Notes: a model not told the origin generated them from the sequence alone. DNA of 64,000 bases from Paralithodes platypus (GCA_032716605.1 CM064481.1:22004811-22068810); one strand, 5' to 3'; numbered from the stretch's first letter, positions 43,945 to 54,209 are shown. Numbers and translations are program-made.

Positions 43945-44352
43945 TACTTATCCATACGCGCCTATTATGGGTTGATTATAAAGGTATTAACCTGAAACAA
44001 CAATAAAACGAGTGAAAACAGCGTTTGGATGGTCAAAATCGGAGATATAGGCCGCGAGTTATATAATGTATGGGTGAGGCAACCTGCTTTCCCGCCAATT
44101 TCCCCCAAGGCCATTGAGACACAGTCGATCGATATTCTCTCTCTCTCTCTTGCACTCGCTTGCTAACACTGATGACAATGACCTGCTTGCAACTCGCTAA
44201 TGTTAGCACGAAAATATACCTCAGAATAAGGGAATAACAGGGAAAATAGGTGATAACTGAAGGAGGGGAGGAAAGTGGGGAAGGAGGGGAGGTAGAGGAG
44301 TGATATTTTGCATGGCCCAGGGGCCCAATTTTTTTTTTTTTTTTTTCGATGT

Positions 44353-44841
44353 TTAACCCTTCCTACCCAGGCTGTCTCAGCCAATGACGGTCGCCCCTAC
44401 CCGGGCGATATGGCCGAAAAACGTCTAGGCCTAGGCTACCGTATTTATGTTTATTTTCACTGCTAGAACTTTCCCACTCATCTATAATCGTAGTGCGGTT
44501 TTCAATCTATATTTTGGCATTGAGTAGAGCTCTGTAAGTCAACTGGTTCAGTTGTGATGACGATTTCAGTGGAGCCAATATTGCAGAGATGTTGCCAATA
44601 TGGCAGCTTTTCAGACACTAATTTCGTCATGACGTCATAACAATAACATTGAGGAGTCTTCTCCTTCTTGTTTTCGGAGGTGCGGTGACGAACGCTTGGG
44701 TTTGTTGACATAAGTCGTACGCACGGCGTTCGGACCAAGCTTAATTAGGCTATTAAGCTCATGCCTTAGATAAGGCATACCGGGTATTGGCCCTTCTTTC
44801 GTGCTGTCATTACCTAAGGCAGCCCGGGTAGGAAGGGTTAA
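44353..44841 (+). mobile_element. TTAA element M3, nested in M2 copy 2
   Basis: 489 bp; both ends read TTAACCCTTCCTACCC when taken inward, with TTAA on each side. The interior resembles M1 in layout and wording: GGCCGAAAAACGTCTAGG, GCATTGAGTAGAGCTCT, AACTGGTTCAGTTGTGATGA and CTTCTCCTTCTTG. A second copy is at 56253-57370. Non-coding. Confidence 0.9.
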
Positions 44842-45255
44842 AGTTGATTTTTTTTTCTGACTCTTAACCCTCCAGCCCCGGGGGCTATAGCTTACGACTG
44901 TGCTCCGGTACCGGGTGTTTTGACGATCTTTGGCCTATGTTAACTACTCTGTAAGTCAATGAATATGTCATGTAATGTTGTGAATAAAAAAGAATAATGT
45001 TCCACAAACCTTCCTCTGTCGAATGGCATTGAGTAGAGGTCTCTAGCCCCTCTGGTTGTATAATGGTGAGCGCGGGAAGACGAGTGCTTTTCGGCGGAAA
45101 ATTCTTCCCGCGTTCGGACGCGTCGCCTCGGCCATGGCTACGACGCACCTAGCCGCTCGCCGCGCCAAAGTATTTATCTCCCTTAGACGATTTTAGTGTT
45201 TGATATTGAGAATGTGATGTTTATTTGATATTTTCTAGTTATTTTGAGGCCAATT

Positions 45256-45790
45256 ATATAAAATATGTTTATTAGGGTATCACTGTCACTGATATTGCTA
45301 ATTTTCACTCGATACCGTACATTTTATTAGTAATTGAGGTAGCTTATTGTTGTATTAGGCACTGATTATTCGTTATCACAGGTGTTTATTATACTTTGGC
45401 CATCAAATATTAGGTCTTGTGTCACTTCACTTTGACAAATATGCTTTAGAGAGTGTCACTGTCACTGATAATGCTCATTTTCACTCGATACCGTACATTT
45501 TATAGTAATTGTGGTAGATTATTGTTGTATTAGGCACTGATTATTCGTTATCACAGGTGTTTATTATACTTTGGCCATCAAATATTAGGTCTTGTGTCAC
45601 TTTCACTTTGACAAATATGCTTTAGAGAGTGTCACTGTCACTGATAATGCTAATTTTCACTCGATACCGTACATTTTATTAGTAATTGAGGTAGGTTATT
45701 GTTGTATTAGGCACTGATTATTCGTTATCACAGGTGTTTATTATACTTTGGCCATCAAATATTAGGTCTTGTGTCACTTTCACTTAGTTA
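45256..45790 (-). repeat. 177-bp tandem repeat in piggyBac copy B
   Basis: Three units, the reverse complement of the 31936-32466 array. The recurring landmark CGTTATCACAGGTGTTTAT lies near 45373, 45548 and 45724, a period of 175-177 bases. One unit has a few bases deleted (TATAGTAATTG in place of TATTAGTAATTG). Confidence 0.9.
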
Positions 45791-46027
45791 TATGATTTGT
45801 AAACGTTTTATATACAATTTATTGTGTCTTTTTTCACTGATTTATATATTCTATAGGTTCTAATCATATGAATGTCACTTGGTATATACATATGTGTCAC
45901 TTTCACATATTATTATGGTGTAATTGTATTTGTATCAATGTTCTCATAATACATGACTTTTGTATTACAATACATTGGTTTTCTTCCACTTTTTGCCTAT
46001 ATATAATTATAGTGTACATATTGTCAT

Positions 46028-46033
46028 TTTATT
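46028..46033 (-). terminator. Polyadenylation signal of the piggyBac transposase
   Basis: AATAAA on the minus strand, 21 bases past the stop codon. The same signal stands at 31685 in copy A. The position is close to the stop, which implies a very short 3' untranslated region. Confidence 0.5.
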
Positions 46034-46053
46034 TGGCAATTTCAGTATGATTA

Positions 46054-48939
46054 TTAGAACTCCAGCTTGGAGTGGTAATCAAAGAAGCAATCTACAGCAC
46101 AGAGTGCCACCTTGCAATCCACACACTCCCGGGTTGACTTTTTACCTGACCTCGGCTTCACCCTGCTGTTGTAGCAGACATGGCACCGCTTCTGCTGTGT
46201 TCTTCCGGATTCATTCTGAGGCAGGGAACCAAGCCTGTGCCTAATCAAGTATTGAGCAGACTGCAAGCGGTCAATAACGGCGGGCCCAGGATGTGCCACT
46301 GCCCTCTGTGGCATAGCATACTTCTCCAGGAGCTCCGTCAACACCTGCTTTTGGAACCTCCGCAGGCTATTGAACTTCATGGGTGTGTTCACATTCCGAA
46401 GCTTGTATATGTTGTAGGCATTCAGAACTGACATGTCCACCATATGCAGAAAGAACTTTTTGTACCATCTGCACGAGGTACGCAGGCAGTCAATGAAGCC
46501 TATCTGCATGTCGGACTTGTCCACCAGCCTCATGTTGATGTTGTAGTCCAGGACAGCATCGGGCTTGGTCACCCTGGCCTGGGTGCGGCGATCCACCTTG
46601 CCAGTCTCCACCATTTCCCCCTTGTGGATGGTGGTCAGGAGGTTGACCTTCCGCTGGTCGTGCCAGTGGATAGCCAGAATGGGCCCCGACTTCTTCTTGA
46701 ACACATCACCTTTTTTGGTCTTTGGAGGGAAAGGTGGCATGCCCTTCCTTTTCCCTCGTACTGTGCCTACAGTCCCCGTCTTGCGCTCATGCAGGTACTG
46801 TGAGAGAGTGGGGGACGTGTAATAATTGTCCGTGTAGAGGACGTGATTCTTATGAAAGTAGCAGTCCATCATGGCTTGCACCACTGCTCCGCCAAAGCCA
46901 ATGAGGGGGTCCACAAGCAAGTCCCCTTCCTTCCCGCTGTAGACCAGGAAGTCCAGGACATAGCCAGTTTGGCAGTCGCACAGCACAAAGAATTTTATGC
47001 CAAAGCGATGTCTTTTTGAGGGGATGTACTGCCGGAAGCTGAGTTTTCCCCGGAACAGCACAAGAGACTCGTCAATGACGACCTTGCGGAAGGGCTTGAA
47101 GTAGGTGGTGAAGCGTTCTCGCATCATCTCATACAACGTCCTAATCTTCCACAGCTTGTCTGGGAGGTGGACGTCAAGGTTGGTGACAAGATGGAGCGCT
47201 GCGAGGATATCAAGGTACCGGTCGCGAGACATATATTTCCCGAAGGCAGGGGTGGATATCAGATCATTGGTGATCCAATAGTCAGGCAACCTATGCTTCT
47301 TGACATGAGGCATTAGCATGGTTAGTGCCAGGAACACCATGAACTCTTTATGAGTCACTGGGGTCCACTGCCTCATGTGGCCCTTGGTCACCTTGCCCAA
47401 AAAGTGGACCTGGAATTGGTGCTGCTTATTTGTCTCTTTGACAACATAGCCTACCACCTCCTCATCAAAGAAGGCCTCAAACAGTTCGTGTGGTGGAGCA
47501 TTGGGGCCTGCAGGAAAATTGGGGGTAACGCCTGAACCCTCCAGTACCTCATCAAAATCTGGCACATCAGGGTTGTATGCATCCTCATCAACTACGTCTT
47601 GCCACTGAAAAACGTAGAATGGGTCTTGTCTACGCTGACGAGGAGCTCCAGCTGGTGGCCCAGCACGCCCACGGCCAACTCGGGAGGCGCGCGCCCTAGG
47701 GCGGCGAGGGCGGCGGCCAGGGCGGTGGGCAGCACGACGGGCAGCACGACGCCGGGCCAAGCGGATGGGTCGAGGGTCGTCGATGTCCATATAGTCATCG
47801 TCAGAGTGGTCATCTTGCCCTGACGGTGGACCTATGTAATCATGGCCAGAGTCTTGAGAGAGGTGCCCTTCATCATCAGTGGCCCCCACATAATCTGGTG
47901 GGGAACCAGTGATGCGTGGGCGGCGTGCGGGTGGGCGAGGTGGGGAAGGAGTGGCAGGTGAGGCTGTGTCCCCCCGAGGTCCCGGGCTCCTTGGCCTGCG
48001 ACGAGTGACAGAAAGCAATGTTTCACTGTCACTAGGGCCAGGTATTGGTGATGCGAGCTCAAAGACTTCTTCAGGAAGACATGTTGAAGGCGGGAGAGGT
48101 GGGGAGGACCGTGGGGAAAGTTGCGGGGACGTATGGCTGGCGCCGGCCGGGGTGGACGCCGCGGGAGCCTCGAACAAAACTCTCTTACTTTTCTTAATTT
48201 TCTTGGTATATTTCCTACCTTTCTCCTTTTCGGCAGCAGTATGTCTCCTGTCGGGGGACCTAGGAGGCAAATAGGCCGAAAGTGTGGGGTCCTCAACCCT
48301 TGGCAATGGTGGGGGTGGTGGGGAAGAATGCGGGGCATCCGGGTCATCTTGGGTGGCGTGGGTAGATAAGGGAGACAATGGCGGACGAGAAGGGTCACCA
48401 CGCTGACCCTCACTCACAGCCTCATCCTCACCAAGTAGTTTTGCTTGTTCCCTAGCTGCCGCGGCCGCCTTCTCAAGTATTTTCTGCTTATACAAATGTA
48501 GCTTGAAAGGCGATTTACCTGGGGAAGGGCTTGGCGTCGTGTCACTTAAGCGAAATTTGGTGAGTGACCTTGAACTCTCCCACTCGCTCACTCTCTCAAG
48601 TTCACTGTCTTTAGGTAAACCAGCTTCCTCAACAACTGGTACATCACCTTCATCACTCTCATCACTGTCATGTTCTCTCGCAAATCCCAGGAATTGCTCT
48701 TCTTTATCACTCTCATGGCCATAATCACTCGACTTATAATTACTGGAGTCGTCACTGACTTCATCATCAACATTATGCTTGGCATCAGCTCGCTCATAAA
48801 GTCTCAATGTCGTCTCAATACCTCCGGGAGATAACACATTTAGGCGATGGCGTCGGGGTAAGGCGCGACGAACAAGCAAGGGCGTCGTAGGAAGCACGGT
48901 ATCGGACACAGCGGAATCACTATTTGGCGTACTGTCCAT
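46054..48939 (-). CDS. piggyBac transposase, 961 residues, no lesion seen
   Basis: The start at 48939 (MDSTPNSDSAVSDTVLP) is preferred, because the open frame further upstream runs through the subterminal repeats and beyond the element end at 49136. The N-terminal 400 residues are not typical for the family: acidic (DDEVSDDSSNYKSSDYG), then proline/serine-rich (SSPPPPPLPR), then arginine-rich near residue 410 (RPIRLARRRAARRAAHR), probably a nuclear-localisation or DNA-contact region. The DDE domain follows, from about residue 460. Catalytic aspartates: D623 (VVIDESLVLFRG), D704 (LYTDNYYTS), D807 and D810 (RLVDKSDM). The C-terminus has a cysteine-rich domain (CHVCYNSR, CVDCKVALCAVDC, FFDYH), as in piggyBac, used to bind element ends. 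Known piggyBac proteins are near 600 residues, so this one is long. Confidence 0.93.
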   Translation of the reverse strand: MDSTPNSDSAVSDTVLPTTPLLVRRALPRRHRLNVLSPGGIETTLRLYERADAKHNVDDEVSDDSSNYKSSDYGHESDKEEQFLGFAREHDSDESDEGDVPVVEEAGLPKDSELERVSEWESSRSLTKFRLSDTTPSPSPGKSPFKLHLYKQKILEKAAAAAREQAKLLGEDEAVSEGQRGDPSRPPLSPLSTHATQDDPDAPHSSPPPPPLPRVEDPTLSAYLPPRSPDRRHTAAEKEKGRKYTKKIKKSKRVLFEAPAASTPAGASHTSPQLSPRSSPPLPPSTCLPEEVFELASPIPGPSDSETLLSVTRRRPRSPGPRGDTASPATPSPPRPPARRPRITGSPPDYVGATDDEGHLSQDSGHDYIGPPSGQDDHSDDDYMDIDDPRPIRLARRRAARRAAHRPGRRPRRPRARASRVGRGRAGPPAGAPRQRRQDPFYVFQWQDVVDEDAYNPDVPDFDEVLEGSGVTPNFPAGPNAPPHELFEAFFDEEVVGYVVKETNKQHQFQVHFLGKVTKGHMRQWTPVTHKEFMVFLALTMLMPHVKKHRLPDYWITNDLISTPAFGKYMSRDRYLDILAALHLVTNLDVHLPDKLWKIRTLYEMMRERFTTYFKPFRKVVIDESLVLFRGKLSFRQYIPSKRHRFGIKFFVLCDCQTGYVLDFLVYSGKEGDLLVDPLIGFGGAVVQAMMDCYFHKNHVLYTDNYYTSPTLSQYLHERKTGTVGTVRGKRKGMPPFPPKTKKGDVFKKKSGPILAIHWHDQRKVNLLTTIHKGEMVETGKVDRRTQARVTKPDAVLDYNINMRLVDKSDMQIGFIDCLRTSCRWYKKFFLHMVDMSVLNAYNIYKLRNVNTPMKFNSLRRFQKQVLTELLEKYAMPQRAVAHPGPAVIDRLQSAQYLIRHRLGSLPQNESGRTQQKRCHVCYNSRVKPRSGKKSTRECVDCKVALCAVDCFFDYHSKLEF

Positions 48940-49132
48940 GATGGCGTCGGGGTAGATACTGTTGCTGTGGCGGAGTTTACGCCTGGTGGCGCCACCTACC
49001 GTCCCACGATACCGAAAATGTACGCGCGGCATTCGAAAGCACGCATGCAAGCAATGGGCGTTCAAGAGCCCTTCCGGGTTGCGCGGGCCGAGGTTGTTAT
49101 GGGCGTTCAAGAGCCCATCCGGGTTGGAGGGG

Positions 49133-49811
49133 TTAACCCGGTGAGACCCAGCGTCGCACATGTTGCGTCGGCAGTGTTTGATCACCAACTCCCAGCGACG
49201 CATCACGTGCGTCCGACATATAAAAAAAACTTACGTGGCTCGTAAGGTAGGAAATGGCGGGAGAATAGGAGGGGGAGGTACCGTAGTGTGTGTGGGAGCC
49301 GGGCCAGTAGGTGTGAGCGGGCCGAGACAGCCGCGCGGCTGGTGGTGGTGGGCTTAGTGGGGATAGTTTACACCCCTAGTTCACCGCCACTTTGAACCTT
49401 CATTACTCCGGTCGTATGGGAGCTAGAGGCTTGAGATTTATGTGAGATACTCCTTAGGATGTATGCCGTACAATGCCATACTCAGTTTTTACCCTACTGC
49501 TCCCGGGCGGGTGGTCATGCGGGGGAGACGAACTATTGAAACACCCCGCCCCCAAATGACCGAAATGATTTTTTTCTTATTTTAGTCTTCATTTCTCACC
49601 ATTCTCTTCCATTTTGGCTCAACAAATTTTTTTGAGGCTCCCCCCCCAACCCCCCCCCCCCCCCCAAAAAAAAAATGTCAGAGGTGATTTTTTTTTTTTT
49701 TTTTCATTTCTCATCCTTGTCTTCCATTTTAGCAAACACAAAAAATAAGTGAAAATGGCTTGGGACTGGGGTGAACAAAATATTATAACTAGCCGGGGCT
49801 CAACGGGTTAA
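49133..49811. mobile_element. TTAA element M4, copy a
   Basis: 679 bp between TTAA sites shared with piggyBac B on the left and M4b on the right. Left end TTAACCCGGTGAGACCCAGC, right end CTAGCCGGGGCTCAACGGGT then TAA. The left side has GCGTCG-type repeats (AGCGTCGCAC and GTTGCGTCGGC). The right 40 bases closely match those of M4b. The centre holds poly-C, poly-A and poly-T tracts near 49640-49700. No ORF with a domain. Confidence 0.75.
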
Positions 49812-50253
49812 CCCGTACAGCCCCAGCGACGCGCCTGACGCGTCGGCGATGTATGTAACGCACAGCCCCAGAGACGCGCCTGGCGCGTCACCCTAATTGC
49901 GCCGACCGTAACCTCAGGTGTAGCCACTCAAGAGGGCTCAGATTTGTATAGGAACTGTGTACGTATCCCACGCAACCGTGCTGATGGTTGAAAACTCTCA
50001 AAGTCCACGTGCGTGCGCGTGAGCGTGCAATAACCTGGTTTTTGGGGGTAATTGCCTTCAATTTTGTACTCTTGTAAAATACGTTTTCGGGGGCTCTGTA
50101 GGACCATTCTTTAAGCTTTTTGAGCGGTTTTTCGTGGTTTTTCCTTCATTCCTAACCCATTCGCTATTGTTTCTGGAATAAAACCATTTTTTGAAAACCG
50201 GCCGGGTTCTGGTGAACAAACATTACAAAACTAGCCGGGGCTGGACGGGTTAA
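49808..50253. mobile_element. TTAA element M4, copy b
   Basis: 446 bp. Left end TTAACCCGTACAGCCCCAGC, right end TAGCCGGGGCTGGACGGGTT then AA. Two subterminal hairpins GACGCGCCTGACGCGTC and GACGCGCCTGGCGCGTC lie at the left, again the paired-subterminal layout. Its right TTAA is the one in the M2 palindrome. Confidence 0.8.
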
Positions 50254-50325
50254 GAGTCTTCCCGCAGTTCCCGGGTTAATGGATTTTTCTTTGGCTTTTA
50301 CTATTATAAATATTATTTGGTAAAG

Positions 50326-52162
50326 ATGAGGAGATGAGGAATTTGGAAGGAATCTGAGTGTAAAATGGAGGGAGAGTAAGAAACTGTTCTGGAAAGAAGT
50401 CAAGAAAGTTAGGGAAGGTAGCAAGGGAAACAGTAAGGGTGTGAAAGATAAGAATGGGAGAATGCTAGCCGAGAAGCAAGAGAGAGTCGAAAGATGGAGG
50501 GAGTACTTCAGTGAGTTGCTAAATGAAAGGAATGAAGAGCCAGCAAACATAGCTGGATATGGTATGGGAGGGAGAAGAAGAGAAGTAGTGGAGGAGGAGG
50601 TGGGGATCAGGAGGTCAGAAGTGTGGGAAGCCATGAAAAGAGTGAAGTTGGGGAAAGCACCAGGAACAGATGGAGTGTGTGGGGAAATGTTGAGGTATGG
50701 TGGTGAGATAGTGATAGAATGGGTATGGAAAATGTGCAAACTAGCATGGGAGAAGGGGAGTGCACCCGATGACTGGAAGACTGGCATAATAGTCCCCCTA
50801 TATAAGGGCAAAGGGGAAAGAGGAATGTGTGGTAACCACCGAGGAATATGTCTTCTAAGCGTAGTAGGGAAGGTATACAGTAGGGTAGTGATTGAGAGAG
50901 TGAGAGTGAGAACGGAGAAATGGATAGGCGACGAGCAGGGAGGTTTTAGGAAGGGAAGAGGATGTGTAGATCAGATTTTTACCCTGAATTGTGTTGTGGA
51001 GAAGTATCTGGAGAAGAAACAAAAGGTGTATGTTGCCTTTATGGACTTGGAGAAGGCCTATGACAGAGTGGATAGAGAAGGTTTGTGGAAAGTACTTAGA
51101 ATATACGGAGTAGAGGGCAAGTTGCTGAAAGCAGTGAAGAGCATGTATGAGGGTGCAAAGGCGGCAGTACGTGTGGAGAGTGAGCAGAGCGAGTTCTTTG
51201 ACCTGAATGTTGGTTTGAAACAGGGGTGTGTGATGTCCCCGTGGTTGTTTACTGTATATATGGATGGAGTTATGAAAGAAATACTATCAAGAGCAGTGGA
51301 TGTTGGTGTATCGCTGAAAAGGGAGGGAATTGAGTGGAAGCTACCTATACTGCTGTTTGCGGATGATACAGTTCTGATGAGTGATAATGAATGGGAGTTG
51401 CAGGGTCTGGTAAATGAGTTTGGAACAGTGTGCGAAAAACGGAATTTGAAGGTAAATACGGGGAAGAGCAAGGTTATGGTCTTCGAAAGGGGTGAAGTCA
51501 CAGAGTGTGAGGTGAAGCTGAACGGTCAGGCTATGGAGATCGTCAACTCTTTTAAGTATCTGGGCAGTGTGTTGAGTAAAGATGGGACTATGGATGAAGA
51601 GGTGCGGGAGAGGGTACAACAGGGGAAGAGGGTTGTAGGAACGCTAAAAGCAGTAACAAGAGATAGGGTGGTCAGTATGGAAGTGAAGAAGTCCTTGCAT
51701 GACAGTGTGGTAATCCCGACACTGACTTACGGAAGCGAAGCATGGACGTTGGTTGAGAGACTCAGACCAAGAGTGAGAGCAGTGGAAATGAATTACTTAA
51801 GGAGTGCGTGCGGAGTTACATGGAGGGATAGACAGACTAATGAGGAAGTAAGAAGGAGGTGTGGTGTGGAGGTAGATGTGCTGGAAAGTGTGAAAAGGAA
51901 CAACTTGAGATGGTTCGGCCATATGGAACGTATGGAAAGTGAGAGAATGACTAAGAGGGTGTACGAGAGCGAGGTGGAGGGACAGAGGGGGAGAGGTAGA
52001 CCGAATATGAGGTGGAAGGATGGAGTGAGGAACTACATGAACGAAGGCGGTGCTGGTTGGGGGGAGGGGCGTCGACTGACTGGGGACAGAGGTGCATGGG
52101 GGCGGTTCGTTCGTGGCCACCCCTTCGGGGATTACGGCGTCAGGCAATAGATAGATAGATAG
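50326..52162 (+). mobile_element. RTE-2 LINE, 5'-truncated, with 11-bp target duplication
   Basis: ATTTGGTAAAG stands on both sides (50315-50325 and 52163-52173). The 3' end is GGGATTACGGCGTCAGGCAA followed by a GATA tail, identical in kind to the other two RTE-2 copies. The 5' truncation point lies in the linker before the reverse transcriptase. It was inserted in the Tigger-like element just right of M2. Confidence 0.95.
50332..52150 (+). CDS. RTE-2 reverse transcriptase, partial but open
   Basis: The frame is open from the truncation point (DEEFGRNLSVKWRES) to a stop at 52148; the first internal Met is at 50441. It is nearly identical to the 19311-21475 copy. Motifs: GKAPGTDGVCGEMLRYGGE, PLYKGKGERGMCGNHRGIC, GGFRKGRGCVDQIF, FMDLEKAYDRVDREGLWK, GLKQGCVMSPWLFTVY, LLFADDTVLMSDN, then RWFGHMERMESERMTKRVYE. 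There is no promoter or endonuclease, so it is a dead-on-arrival copy despite being open. Confidence 0.85.
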
Positions 52163-52260
52163 ATTTGGTAAAGTGAAATTCAATTCCATAGAGCATAATT
52201 ATAATAACATTTATTGCATACCGTATATCAGTGGCGGTCGATATAGCCACACTAGAACAA

Positions 52261-52288
52261 AAACACACACACACACACACACACACAA
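52261..52288. repeat. AC microsatellite
   Basis: About 12 AC units, within the right arm of the Tigger-like element. Confidence 0.95.
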
Positions 52289-52804
52289 ACTGACACAACA
52301 ATAACACACATGATTTCGGTCACTCGGAGGAAAATCAGCTGATGAATCTCGGCGCTTCAAATTCACTTGTATTGAAAGTATATTCGTCGTATAAGGCCAC
52401 CCATGGTTTTGGAGGCTTAGAAATGTGTCTTATAAACGCCGGTATATACGGGTCTGACGTCACCTGCCGAGAGATGCCGACCAGCCGCCACCTGCCACGA
52501 GCGCTACATAAACAAAACCGTGTTAGATGCTGACTCGGCACATTTGGGGTACCCATGTTAGAGCAAAACCACGGAACCTAAAGCCGCGTTACCCGAGGGC
52601 CGACTGTACAGTATATGCAGAACTTTAAAGTTGAAACAAATTACACCTTATCAAAATACTTTTAAACACAAAACGTGAAGGTTAAAGTAATTTTTTAAGG
52701 GGAGGCAGACTGTTTGTTTGGTTTATTAATTCATTTATTCATATATTCTTTAAGGGGAGGCAGACCGTTTGTTTGGTCTATTAATTCATTTATTCATATA
52801 TTCT

Positions 52805-53050
52805 TTAACCCTTGGGATCCGGGAAGCCTCATATGAGGCAAAATGGTAACAAAAAATCGCCGCTATAATCATCAGAACTCGGCAACCACGCGTTGTAGCG
52901 ACGTGATCTCTATGGCATTCTACAGACAACAAAAAGTTCTACAATTTGCAAACACATTGACTGCTCTAGGTAGTCTCAATCTGTAGCTACTGAATTATGA
53001 AGTTGATTTTACCAAAATTCATATGAGGCCCCCCGGATCCCATGGGTTAA
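52805..53050. mobile_element. TTAA element M6, 246 bp
   Basis: Inverted ends TTAACCCWTGGGATCCGGG with TTAA on both sides. Each end also has a subterminal CTCATATGAG or CATATGAGG palindrome, so the symmetrical part is about 32-38 bp. No ORF. Single copy in the window. Confidence 0.85.
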
Positions 53051-53101
53051 GGGGAGGCAGACCGTTTGTTTGGTCTAATAATTCATTTATTCATATATTC
53101 T

Positions 53102-54209
53102 TTAACCCTCTCACCACGGAAGGGCTCTTGAACGCCCATAAAAAAGCATATAACAGCTGCCCGGAAGGGCTCTTGAACGCCCAGTGGTTGAAAGCCTGTG
53201 AGCTTCGTGTGCGAGGCGTCGGTCCGACGCATGTAAACAACAGCCGGCTGGACCGACGCCCCGCATCTCCGGCCACAAGAAGGAGAGCGTCGCTTGTTCG
53301 TGTGTGCCTGTATGTTGTTGTTGTTAAGTATCGAAAAGTAGTGTAAAGTGGCTGTTTTGGCCATAAAGTTATCTCCAATGAAATCATCATCACAACTCAA
53401 CCAGTTGACTTAGAGAGCTCTACTTAACCTCTGAAGTGCGCATGGGGGTAATTGGAAACGTCCCCCTGTGCTGACGTATTTGAGGTGTTTCCGTCACTAA
53501 AATATTCATTGTGCCATTAATAGCATTAATACTTATCCATATGCGCCTATTATGGGTTGATTATAAAGGTATTAACCTGAAACAACAATAAAACGAGTGA
53601 AAACAGCGTTTGGATGGTCAAAATCGGAGATATAGCCCGCGAGTTGTATAATGTATGGGTGAGGCAATCTGCTTTCCCGCCAATTTCCCCCAAGGCCACT
53701 GAGACACAGTCGATCGATACTCTCTCTCTCTCTCTTGCACTCGCTTGCTATCAGTGATGACCACACCCTCCAATCGGATTTCTAATGTTAGCACGAAAAT
53801 ATACCTCAGAATAAGGGAATAACAGGGAAAATAGGTGATAACTGAAGGAGAGGAGGAAAGTGGGGAAGGAGGGGAGGTAGAGGACTGAGATTTTGCATGG
53901 CCCAGGGGCCAAAAAAAAAAAATAAAATAAAAAAATATTTTTTTTCGATGTCAAAAGTTGATTTTTTTTTTCTCTGACTCTTAAGAGTCTCCCCGCAGTG
54001 CGCCGGGGGAACTCTTAAGAGTCTCCCGGCAGCTCCCGGGTTAATGCCATTCTACAGGTAAATAATACAGCTACGCTTGGGGATGCGCGGGAATGCGGGA
54101 AGCAGTCAGATTAACACATATACGGTAGCCTAGCCTAGACGTTTTTCGGCCAAAACACCCGGGTTTCGAGGAATATATATATAATACATAGCCGGGGCTG
54201 GAGGGTCAA
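53102..54209 (+). mobile_element. TTAA element M1, copy 3, containing an M2 copy
   Basis: Left end TTAACCCTCTCACCACGG with the paired subterminal repeat (53118 and 53160 regions). The right end is GGGGCTGGAGGG followed by TCAA at 54206, a one-base decay of TTAA. M2 (53424-54044) sits at the internal TTAA of CTCTACTTAATGCC. Without it M1 is about 491 bp. Transposase-free. Confidence 0.9.
53424..54044 (+). mobile_element. TTAA element M2, copy 3, nested in M1
   Basis: 621 bp between TTAACCTCTGAAGTGCGCAT and GCAGCTCCCGGGTTAA, with both ACTCTTAAGAGT palindromes at the right. The insertion site is readable from the empty site in the M1 copy at 43766-43780. Confidence 0.9.

Larger units (their letters stand above)
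44864..49136 (-). mobile_element. piggyBac-like transposon, copy B (apparently intact)
   Basis: TTAA at both ends (44864-44867 and 49133-49136); inverted ends TTAACCCTCCAGCCCCGG and TTAACCCCTCCAACCCGG. It has the paired subterminal repeat at its transposase-5' end (near 49070-49115, one copy with A instead of T) and the three-unit 177-bp array in the other arm. An uninterrupted transposase gene occupies 46054-48939. It shares its left TTAA with the M2 palindrome and its right TTAA with M4a. Confidence 0.95.
43355..50279 (+). mobile_element. TTAA element M2, copy 2, containing five other TTAA elements
   Basis: The left end TTAACCTAAGAAGTGCGCAT is at 43355 and the right end GCAGTTCCCGGGTTAA ends at 50279. 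M1 (43457-43944), M3 (44353-44841), piggyBac B (44864-49136), M4a (49133-49811) and M4b (49808-50253) sit inside, each at a TTAA. The last three lie in the M2 palindrome ACTC-TTAA-GAGT. This copy has lost one of the two palindromes by a deletion between CCCGCAGT direct repeats. Confidence 0.85.
42965..52606. mobile_element. Tigger/mariner-like element, host of the nested stack
   Basis: Inverted ends CAGTCKGCCCTCGGGTAAC, continued by RCGG, occur at 42965 and, inverted, ending at 52606. Both are flanked by TA (42963-42964 and 52607-52608). After subtracting M2 (43355-50279) and RTE-2 with its duplication (50326-52173), about 870 bp remain, without ORF, so it is a non-autonomous element. The remaining right part includes an AC microsatellite. 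The two ends lie almost 10 kb apart only because of later insertions. Confidence 0.75.

Noticed and set aside
44864..49136. piggyBac copy B as a domesticated host gene
   Set aside because: It retains both ends, TTAA duplications, subterminal repeats and a disabled sister copy nearby, so it is a transposon and not a domesticated gene.
48940..49206. N-terminal extension of the piggyBac transposase to 49206 (1050 codons in total)
   Set aside because: It reads through the subterminal repeats (giving a repeated NPEGLLNAH-type peptide) and past the element end at 49136 into M4a. The MDSTPNSD start at 48939 is shared with copy A and lies inside the element.
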